A stretch of DNA of 28,511 nt from Spirogloea muscicola. Its lineage: Eukaryota > Streptophyta > Zygnematophyceae > Spirogloeales > Spirogloeaceae. The translations under genes were made by a program, and so were the position numbers. The stretch spans positions 382,097 through 410,607 of the forward strand of contig WELB01000120.1 of NCBI GenBank assembly GCA_009602725.1, read 5' to 3'. Positions 10,719-18,900 of this stretch are shown here, piece after piece (position 1 is the stretch's first letter; each line of letters begins with the position of its first letter). Below the pieces are notes generated by a model that was not told where the DNA came from, did no database searches, and worked only from the letters and a program-made list of their open reading frames with translations.

Positions 10719-11269
10719 CCTGGCCAGAGCCAGAGGCAGCAGCGAGGGCTCTGCCGGCACGAAGGTGCAGCGCCCGGGCCATGGACCTCTGCAGCGAGAC
10801 GGCCAGGCGCATTCGATACACTTGCGCCAGCGACCCGGCTGCAGGGAAGTCAACCGGCTCCCCATGGAAGCGCCGGGCGATGGTGTGGCGGGCGAGCTGG
10901 GTGAGCAGCTCGAGCCACCGAGCGCCCAGCGCCCCATGTGTGTCGATGGCCAACGGGAAGAACTCGTCTTCCCGCGGATGATCCGCGTACTTCAGCTCTT
11001 TGGCCCGAGCAGCGCAGGCGACCGCATACCCAGCCGTGGTGGCACGGCTGGGTAGAGAAGAGGGGTGCTGCCTCTGGCTCTGGCCAGGGGACCCACTTCC
11101 AGGAGCCCAGCATCTCTGATCTGCGGCTGCTTAGCAGGGGTTACTGAGTGTCTCGTAGCAGCTTTGTTTCTGTTACTTAGCGCTTCCCCTGGCCCCCTTC
11201 TCGTACTCTGTTCATTCTTTTTCGGGCTGGTTGTTCCAGCCCCTATTCTCAATGGGCGAGCACTTTCTT
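10719..11269 (+). mobile_element. LINE insertion with 5' inversion
   Basis: Bases 10719-11053 are, on the minus strand, the C-terminal coding part seen in the 15-kb copy (AIDTHGALGARWLELL to SGSGQ). Bases 11067-11269 are, on the plus strand, the same element from that point to its 3' end. Both halves share about 22 bases (GCTGCCTCTGGCTCTGGCC...) at their 3' and 5' limits respectively. The inner junction holds the most 5' element sequence. An inverted 5' part attached to a direct 3' part is the expected product of twin priming during target-primed reverse transcription. A four-base deletion relative to the other copy lies near 11032. It is not functional. Confidence 0.7.
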
Positions 11270-11394
11270 CAAAGCCAACCCAAAACCCAAAAAGAACGGA
11301 CAAGAAAGAAAGTGCTCGCCCATTGAGAATAGGGGCTGGAACAACCAGCCCGAAAAAGAATGAACAGAGTACGAGAAGGGGGCCAGGGGAAGCG
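11181..11394. repeat. inverted pair of LINE 3' modules with 36-base loop
   Basis: Bases 11181-11269 (plus) and 11306-11394 (minus) are 89-bp copies of the same 3' module in tail-to-tail orientation, separated by an A/C-rich 36-base spacer. Inside each copy, GGGCTGG and CCAGCCC pair across a five-base loop (11224-11242 in the plus copy). Confidence 0.9.
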
Positions 11395-11460
11395 CGGGCA
11401 GCGGAGGCGGCCAAACGGGGATGACTGTCGCCCACGCGACGCGAACCTAGTGGCTGTGAA

Positions 11461-11578
11461 GGAAAAGATCGTGTATTAGAAAGAAATGTAGGCCAATGTG
11501 AAGGGAACCCCGGCACGCGGAAAAAAGATCGTGTATTAGAAGAAATGTAGGCCAAATGGCCAGGTACAAAGGCACGCG
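11461..11578 (+). repeat. two-unit tandem repeat, period about 58 bp
   Basis: The block AAAAGATCGTGTATTAGAA ... AAATGTAGGCCAA ... GGCACGCGG occurs twice in direct orientation (11461 and 11519), with differences in the second half of each unit. No coding or structural role is evident. Confidence 0.8.
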
Positions 11579-11700
11579 GGTTTCGCCGTGGTGGCACTTT
11601 CCCGACATAGCTACTGACCTTCGGCTGCTATATTGTTGCGGCTTCTGGCTTGCTGCTGCTGGGCTGGCCTTGCTCAACTCCTTTGTGCTGAGCGCCCTGC

Positions 11701-11790
11701 CAGCTTGGGGCTCCATCATGAAAACCTTCTGTATGCACCTGGCTGGCTTTACAGCCGCTCTTTTATCAACAGCAGCTGCATTCTTTGGAA
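11701..11790 (+). repeat. R2 dispersed repeat, copy 1
   Basis: The core CTGTATGCACCTGGCTGGC-TTTACAGCCG ... GCAGCTGCATTCT is shared with minus-strand copies at 14521-14611 and in a METTL16 intron (27899-27967). An open frame crosses this copy, but the intronic and intergenic placement of the others argues that it is non-coding repeat. Confidence 0.75.
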
Positions 11791-11840
11791 GGAGAGAGGC
11801 GCGCGGTGCGCACGAAGTCGAAAGGGAGGCCAATTCTATC
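11791..11840 (-). repeat. R1 dispersed repeat, diverged partial copy d
   Basis: GGCGCGCGG-GCGCA-GAA-T-GAAAGGGAGGCCAATTC matches the reverse complement of bases 55-105. It directly abuts R2 copy 1, so R1 and R2 may be parts of one longer repeat. No gene start follows it on the minus strand, unlike the other R1 copies. Confidence 0.6.
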
Positions 11841-13704
11841 CTTGCAATTCTAGCCTTTGAAAAGAAAGCGCAGCCAGATTGACTGGTGGTTGTGAAGAGC
11901 TTAGTCTTCTTGCCTGAAGGTGCGCGACATGCGCACGTGCGCCTTCTCTTTCTTTTTGCAAGAGCTGCTTTCTCCCAGCCCTATGCCCACTTTATGGAGC
12001 TGCTTCCCTTCCACAACCGATGCCCTTTGTGGAGATGCTGCTTTCTCTTCTATCCTCGTCAACCAAAAGCCGGGCTCTGTACACGCGATGGTGGCTGTGA
12101 AGTTACTTCACTTCGCAACTGCTGACCAGAGGTTGTTGAGAACTTATTCGCTGCAGCCCCTTATGTAAGTGCGTGGCTGTGGCTTTGTGGCTTTGTGGTG
12201 GTTCATGCTCTCCAGCCTCTTCGAACCTTGTCCATTCCCTCTGGGTTGGCCTATCACAGCCATCCCCTTCAAGAGCTTCTTCTCCCTGTGAAAAGTCAAG
12301 CACGGCGAGAAGGCTTGCAACATGCATGACATACAAGCTGAGACCAAGCCAAGCTGATGCCCTCTTCACGGAGTTGCAAGACAATGGGCTACAAAAAGCA
12401 AAGCCCAAAAGAGCGAGAGAAGGCGCGCGCATAGATGATGCTTGCAAAGAGAGTCCCAGAGAAGGAAACTGAAGCGTTGAAAGAAGTGGCGACAACTCGA
12501 GCGCCGGAAGACCGGCTATCCCCCCTAACCCGCCGACCCTTGCAGCAGTCACACGCTAAATGCATCCAGGTGCAAGGACTTGCTTGGGCTGGAGGCCGAT
12601 TTTGTTAGCAAGCCAAAGGCAACAGGTGGTAAAACGCCTTCAATTGGCACACCAAGCGGCACCCGACAAAATGCTTCACAAGTGGCTCTCACAGGCAAAG
12701 GGCTCCTTCAAGACCTGTGAGACTTCTCACCAGTCACCAGCCCTGGCCAATATCAGGGAAGGGGAAGTGTTCCCCTGCCACCAAATTGATGCTGCTGCCA
12801 TTGCGCCCCCTGCAAACAGCAAGCGCAGCGCCAAATCCCTCAAAATGCTGCAAGGACACCATAAAAACACATACATGATAGATCAACAACTGCAGGATGG
12901 CTCCTTCGAAGGTGCAAGGGCTGATGGCCAACCTGTAGACAACAACTGCTGGAGAGAAGACAGAGCTCATGAAACTACTGTACAAAGACTATGTTACTGT
13001 GATGGCACAAAGACCTGCCATTTCTTCAATGATAGACAGCTGTGTATGTGAAATACCTTGGCGTGCTCAATATACCATGGAAGCTCAATTGCAAGATCTT
13101 AAGTATGAGTAGAGTAGCTTCTGTGTGGAGTAGCCACTGTGACGACTAGTCAAGTGCAACACCTGAAGGATGCTGAGAGTGCACCAAGTGGGTTCTCCTG
13201 TCACTGATATGATGGTAGCCTGTGTCAGCCTAAGCTCTCCTGCTTTCATCCTGCCCATGCTCGCTCCTTGTCCACTCTGCCTGGCTTCTTTCCAGTACAA
13301 CCTGCCAACTCCCCACTGCCCAACCAGAGCTACTCAGCTGGCCTTGCATCCATGGCTGGAGTGCCTCCTGACCCACACGATCTCACCAGCCGACAAACAC
13401 GCCTTGAGAAACCAGAGCCCTCCAGGTCCGAGCAAGATGCACAAGGTCCTACAGCAATCACCAGCCAGGCTATACACATGTGTGCAGCAAACAACCGCCA
13501 CACAGCTCAGACCAAGCGCATGTAGCCTGCGAGACATGCGAGATCCTCTTTCCCGCTTGAGCAGCCCAGGGCCCGCCAGGGAGCGATAGGCCTTGCTTGC
13601 CAGAAGTGAAGCGCCTGTACACCCAGCTTGCCATGGCTGCAAATCTCCGCCTGATCGCGTGGCTGGCGCTGCGAGATATGTCGGCCAGAACCACAGCCAG
13701 CAGC
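11841..13704. other. intergenic block without a convincing gene
   Basis: This stretch holds scattered open frames but none with a recognisable domain. The better ones are a 149-codon minus-strand frame at 12103-12552 and a plus-strand frame at 13268-13525 that reads like a low-complexity Pro/Ser/Gln region (SPLPNQSYSAGLASMAG). The right end should include the 3' untranslated region of the small minus-strand gene that stops at 13705. Confidence 0.45.
12560..13051 (+). CDS. hypothetical ORF, 163 codons
   Basis: This is the longest uninterrupted frame in the 11.8-13.7 kb block that does not touch a named repeat. It starts MHPGARTCLGW and is rich in Gln, His, Lys and Cys. I see no signal peptide, membrane span or known motif. 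It is unusually long and intronless compared with the neighbouring intron-dense genes. It may be chance, part of a decayed element, or an exon. Confidence 0.15.
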   Translation: MHPGARTCLGWRPILLASQRQQVVKRLQLAHQAAPDKMLHKWLSQAKGSFKTCETSHQSPALANIREGEVFPCHQIDAAAIAPPANSKRSAKSLKMLQGHHKNTYMIDQQLQDGSFEGARADGQPVDNNCWREDRAHETTVQRLCYCDGTKTCHFFNDRQLCM

Positions 13705-14232
13705 CTACTCGTCATTTCCCTCCTCAGCAAAGTCTTCTCGTCGAATGCGGTGCTTGCCCTGGTAAATCCACGAGCGCATCACAGGCACAGCCTCCCCAGG
13801 ATGCTCGTCCCAGTAATTCTCCTGTCAATTGAAGAGCGAGCCAGCTGACATGAAGGGGGCCAACATCTTCCGTACTTGCAAGTTGCCAGGACTGCCCATC
13901 AAGGCTGACTTAGATCACAAGTCCATATGGTCAAGCCACCATCATTACCAAGCACGCGGATGGCCTGAAAAGTGCACTAGCTGCACCAGGAGCGCGGTCA
14001 GGACCACAAGGTCGTGCGGCAGCTGCACCTTGTACAGCTGCTCGGTGACGGCGGCGAGGACTACGCCGGTGTAGAAGCCGGCGACGTTGACAGCGAGGAG
14101 GGGCAGCATCGACCGCGGGCGCTCGTACTTGGAGGCGTGCGCGAATAAGCGGTCGAGGCGGCGGGCGGCGGACGAGCGGCGGGGGACGAGGCGGCCGAGG
14201 CGGGGCCAGGGCCAGCCCCGGGCGTCGTCCAT
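13705..14232 (-). CDS. small putative single-span membrane protein
   Basis: Two exons, 14232-14029 and 13821-13705, joined in phase 0 across a GT-AG intron; 106 residues. The N-terminus is Arg-rich (LGRLVPRRSSAARRLDRL), followed by a hydrophobic span near residues 42-62 (MLPLLAVNVAGFYTGVVLAA). The C-terminal half is polar: YWDEHPGEAVPVM, then SWIYQGKHRIRREDF and an acidic end. Exon 2 lies in a frame distinct from the neighbouring noise and ends cleanly, which supports the model. The architecture suggests a small organellar or endomembrane protein; I do not recognise a family with certainty. The start is the first ATG after the R1 repeat, about 30 bases downstream of it. Confidence 0.65.
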
Positions 14233-14260
14233 GGCCGGCGGGCGAGGCGATGTGCTGTGA

Positions 14261-14365
14261 AAGAGAGGAGGCGCGCGGGGCGCATGAATTGAAAGGGAGG
14301 CCAATTCAAGCCAATACATTGTTCAGGCAGAGTCGAGTGCAGACTAAACAATGCTACATAATACG
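14261..14365 (-). repeat. R1 dispersed repeat, copy b
   Basis: Reverse complement of bases 1-105 with about one mismatch. It lies immediately upstream of the start codon at 14232 and points toward it. Homology with copy a stops at 14261, and upstream it extends at least to 14365, where the window's first base is reached in the alignment. Confidence 0.9.
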
Positions 14366-14520
14366 GAGACCTAATCTAAGGTACCTAAGATGACATTAGT
14401 ACCCACGGGTGAGCACAAACAAATCTGACAAGCTAACTTGGGGAGCTGGAGCGCCGCCACGAAAGCCGGAGGCCTGACTTAGAGCGCGCCCTGCACGTTG
14501 ATGAAGAGCCAATGCTTGCG

Positions 14521-14611
14521 CATGAAAGAGAATGCTGCTGCGGTTATTAAAGAACCGGCTGTAAACTGCCAGCCAGATGCATACAGGTATTCATGACGGA
14601 GCCAAAGGCTA
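14521..14611 (-). repeat. R2 dispersed repeat, copy 2
   Basis: The reverse complement matches 11701-11790, with shared blocks TTTGGCTCC-TCATGAA, TGTATGCA-CTGGCTGGC and TTTACAGCCG; I judge it near 80 percent by eye. Flanking sequence on both sides is unrelated to copy 1. Confidence 0.7.
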
Positions 14612-14624
14612 GGCATCTCTGCAT

Positions 14625-14880
14625 CTGCGAGCTGGCCGTGCTCTCGCTGCGGGCTCTGGCTTTCGTCAGGGTGATAGCTTCCCGGCAGCTAGTCTGTCGG
14701 ATCTGAGGCTCCTCACTCGTACTTATTGAGTGATCCATCCTCCCCCTGTTTTACCATTGCATCCTCAGGCCCCTTTGTAGCTGCTCACCGCTCTTAGGCC
14801 CCTCTGAACCTTTGTGAATTCTTTTTGGGCTGGCTTTTCGCAGCCCTTGCCCCCATTGGGAGTGCCACTTCTTCTAGGCA
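14625..14880 (+). mobile_element. diverged LINE 3' end
   Basis: This is an older copy of the tail seen at 15360-15576. GGCTCTGG, GATCTGAGGCTCCT, ATTGAGTG and the final TTCTTTTTGGGCTGGC ... CAGCCC ... CCCATTGGGAGTGCCACTTCTTC align in order. The terminal stem is kept (GGGCTG pairing with CAGCCC) although loop bases changed. It is non-coding. Confidence 0.6.
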
Positions 14881-14935
14881 GGCAGGAGGGCGCCCTCAAT
14901 ACCCCTGTCAGCAGTAACAAGTCAGATGAGCTTGA

Positions 14936-15576
14936 GGGGAGGAAGACGGGGCCGACGGTCTCCATGCCAGGCGTGTAGACCTGGTGGCCACCCGACAGGC
15001 CGGCGGGCCACGTCTTCTCCTGGACGTGGTGACTACTGATGCCTATGACCGCTCACACCCAGCCAAATGTGCCACCACGGCTGGGTATGCGGTCGCCTGC
15101 GCTGCTCGGGCCAAAGAGCTGAAGTACGCGGATCATCCGCGGGAAGACGAGTTCTTCCCGTTGGCCATCGACACACATGGGGCGCTGGGCGCTCGGTGGC
15201 TCGAGCTGCTCACCCAGCTCGCCCGCCACACCATCGCCCGGCGCTTCCATGGGGAGCCGGTTGACTTCCCTGCAGCCGGGTCGCTGGCGCAAGTGTATCG
15301 AATGCGCCTGGCCGTCTCGCTGCAGAGGTCCATGGCCCGGGCGCTGCACCTTCGTGCCGGCAGAGCCCTCGCTGCTGCCTCTGGCTCTGGCCAGGGGACC
15401 CACTTCCAGGAGCCCAGCATCTCTGATCTGCGGCTGCTTAGCAGGGGTTACTGAGTGTCTCGTAGCAGCTTTGTTTCTGTTACTTGACGCTTCCCCTGGC
15501 CCCCTTCTCGTACTTTGTTCATTCTTTTTCGGGCTGGTTGTTCCAGCCCCTATTCTCAATGGGCGAGCACTTTCTT
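14936..15576 (+). mobile_element. 5'-truncated LINE copy: C-terminal domain and 3' end
   Basis: An open frame from about 14936 to the stop at 15454 carries RRVDLVATR ... LLLDVVTTDA, then AKELKYADHPREDEFFPLAI and THGALGARWLELLTQLARH, and ends in a helical Arg/Ala-rich segment with YRMRLAVSLQRSMARALHLR. This pattern (D-x-V, LLDV-x-V, then K-Y and a phe-x-PL-x2-hydrophobic-x-THG-x-LG block) is typical of the last domain of non-LTR retrotransposon reverse transcriptases with a restriction-like endonuclease. The 89-bp terminal module is 15488-15576. Coding begins mid-domain, so the copy is dead on arrival by 5' truncation. The exact clade cannot be told. Confidence 0.7.
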
Positions 15577-15990
15577 GAAGAGCAACCCCGCTGCGCAAAC
15601 CAGAGGCTGCTGCAAGGGGGCGACCAGCCCGGCGATGCAAAGCAATCGCTTGGGACCCGCCGTAGGCACATAGATAAACGCATTCGGTAGCAGGAAACAA
15701 AAAGTGGGAGAACAACAGCTCTTCCAACGTTAGACAGTGGCTGTGAGACGGCTGCGAAAGGTGTAGTGGTGCCAGAGCTGCCTCCGCCGCCTCTCGAAGG
15801 CAAGCACTTACATGCAAGTCTCCGTTGGGGGAGGTGTCAAGTGGACGTGAGGAGAGGGACAGGAGAGGGACAGGGCAGCGACAGCAGCCAGCTCCGCCTG
15901 GCGGCCTGGTCGCATGGCCGCCACTCCCACGGCGGCGCCTCCATCCCGGCGCCGCGCCGCTGCCGCGCCGCGGCGCCCGCGCTCAGCACC
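15577..15990. other. 5' region of the ABC transporter gene
   Basis: No gene is seen. The last 150 bases are GC-rich. An ATG at 15914 opens another frame that does not lead into the transporter, so it would be an upstream ORF if transcribed. Confidence 0.4.
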
Positions 15991-18900
15991 ATGCGCGACT
16001 CCGTCGCCGGCCTGCTGGCACAGCTCCGCTCGCCGGCCCTCGGCTCCAGGAAATGGCGCTGGTACGCTGCGCAGAGGCTGCTGGCACCGGCTGCCAGATT
16101 CCTACGGCGCGTGGCCCGCGTCTTCACCGTCATGCCGGCCGTGGACCTCTCAGCTAGCGATCGTTGCAATCCGCAGGCGATTGGCAGCCCTGCTGCTGCT
16201 TGGCGGTGGCAGCTGCGCCCTGGCCGCCCGCTTGGCCACCACTCGCCACCGCTCTGCCCCGAGGCCTGCTCGAGATGGTAACAGACTCGCACAACGTGTT
16301 GACTTCGGTGCACGGACGCTCTGCCAGAGAATTGAAGGCCTTTCACCCAGTCAGAATGTGGCCAGTACTCGCTCTTGCACTTGCATGAAGCAGAGCGCCT
16401 GCAGCAATATCCTCTTGCAGTGCATCTTTGGATTGAGCTGATGCGGTTTGTCTGTTGCAAACCAGGTAGTGTAACTAAAGGCCGAGGCTTCTCGGAGGAG
16501 CCAGACATCGAAATTACTACCAGGAAAGGATGCACAGGCACAGAGAGAGGCCCAAGAGGGACGTCTGTCAGGAGTGGGAGGCCTCAAAGAGGTGAAAAGA
16601 GTGCTGTGGGCTACGTTGTCGCGATTTTGGCCACCAAATTGGACGGCAAGGGGTTTCAGAGGCTCGTTGCTCTTGCTGGCTTAGCTGTGAGCTCGTCACA
16701 CGATGCCAATATCCTCGTTCTATACTGCAACATGCAAATGTGCACAAGCTGCTGCAGCCGTCCTTGCAGTGAGCTTGGCAGAGCAATGTCCCCTTGTTGT
16801 AATAGCCGATTGAGTGACTGTGCACGTGCACAGCAGATCATGGCACGTCGCACAGCAGGGGCTGAAGATTAGCATGACCACTGTTGTGACTGCCTTGCTG
16901 CATTGTACGTACTCCACCAACACTCAAGCCTTGACGAATGTTGTTATGCTGCAGGTATGCCGCACGGTCCTCAGCAACTACTTGGCAAGGCTGCAGGGTC
17001 ACCTTTTCCGTGCTGCATTTCTGAGACGGGTGCCTCTCTTTGGGCGATTGATAATAGAGAATATCGCAGCTTGTCTACTCCAGTCTCTGATTTTTGCAAG
17101 TGGCAAATTCCTGAAGGGCTCACTTGCACTGCAGTGGCGCAAAGTCCTCACTGAGCAACTTCACACGCCTTACTTTCAGGTCTGCTCCTTTGGGTACCTG
17201 ACATTGTGCATAGCATTAGACAGCTGGCGCCCTTGGGGTCTGGGCGTCCTTTATCAGGGGCAGAATTATGACTTTTGGCGGCCTTCCCTCTCTGCTTGCA
17301 GAACATGGTCTTCTACAAAATCTCACATGTTGACAAGAGAATTACCAATCCAGATGAGAGGTTTTCAAGTGATGTACCAAAATTCTGCAATGAACTGGCA
17401 GACTTGACGAGGGACAACATCAATGCCATATGTGATGCAGTCTTCTACACACTGCGCCTGTGCAGCTACGCAAGTCCGAAGTATGCCCTTGGTATCCTGG
17501 TAGGCATAAAAAATTTCGGCTTTTGCTATACGCCTTATGGAGATATTGCTGTGTACTACGAATTGCACAAGCAGCTCCAGCTGACAGCTGGCACTTGGGT
17601 GCTCAATAAGTCCCCTGCTCATTTGACAAAGCTGATCTTGGACAAGGAGCAGATGATTGAGTCTGACAGGGTGTCGCTCTCAAAGTGATGTGCGCATTTT
17701 TGGTTCTTGAAATATTTGATGTGCGTCAACAGGCGTACGTGCTGGGAGCAGGCTTGACTACTGGGATCCTCTCTCCACCGTTTGGCAAGTTGATGGCAAA
17801 GGAGCAGCACTTGCGTGGAGAGTACCGGCAGTTGCATGCTCGCCTCCGCACGCACTCTGAAAGCATAGCTTTCTATGGTGGACAAAAGCGGGAGGCCTCT
17901 CTCATACTCAATTGCTTCAAGCAATTGATCAATCACACTGCAGGTCTGTGCCGCTGTGGCGTTAGAACAAAGTGCACAGACTCTCTATTTCTGTAAAATT
18001 TGGAGTGTATATTGAGAGTTACAGTGTACATCTTGCATAGATAATGAGCAGTCTTCAGCAGCAATGCATTGCTCCCTAAAGTACGTACAAGTGAACCCTG
18101 GAGGATGTTCACCATCACCCAGCTGAGATTACTTTGTGCTATTTGGATTTGTGGTCATTTCTGGAACAACGATGTAGGTGTTCTTCGCACACAGTGGAGA
18201 TTTGGGATGGTGCAAGATTTTCTCTTAAAATATTGCGGGGCCACGTGGGCAGTGGTCCTCATCATCGGGCCATTCTTTGGTGGAGAGCTCCGTCCCAAGA
18301 GCACCTTGACAGGGCGTGCCAATATGCTCAGCCAAATGCGCTATCACACCAGCGTCGTGATATCGCTTTTCCAGGCACTGGGCACTCTTGCTGGCTGTAC
18401 ACGGCAGCTCAAACGGCTCAGGTAATTGACATGCATCTCACCAATGTCTCCTTGAGAAGCATGTGACTAGGACACCAGCACCTCATTCAGTACAATTGTC
18501 GCCCTTGTAGCGGGTACGCTGAGCGGATAAAGGAGCTGAAGACAGTATCTCAAGAGCTACAGAGATCTGGGAGCTCTGAAAACTCTCAGGCCCATGGTAG
18601 CATTGCAACTGGAGACTGCATAGCATTCGAGAATGTCAAGGTACCTCATATCCCCTCATCAGGGTGTATGGACAGATTCTGCCTGCTACTTTCGTGACGA
18701 GTGTACGCTTCTTTAAGCAGCCAGCTTTGTTCTTTCTGCCTGCTGATTGCACAAGATTATATCGTGCATGTAGAGCATGAGAAAAATGTGCAATTCCGTC
18801 CCTAGCTGCGTTGTACTGCTGCCTAGGATCTGCGGGTATCTTGCACGCCCTGGGGTTTAGGTACCCAGTCATAGCAGTACTAACACCTACTGCTCTAATG

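Noticed and set aside
9812-11055. Long open frames across the N block (up to 427 codons)
   Set aside because: They are open only because undetermined bases contain no stop codons; none has family support on the right side of the gap.
11556-11882. 108-codon hydrophobic plus-strand frame
   Set aside because: It starts in the tandem repeat and runs through R2 and R1 copies, which elsewhere are intronic or intergenic, so coding is unlikely.
13268-13525. Pro/Ser/Gln-rich plus-strand exon
   Set aside because: The composition is coding-like, but no partner exon, start or family was found, and it overlaps the expected 3' untranslated region of the minus-strand gene.
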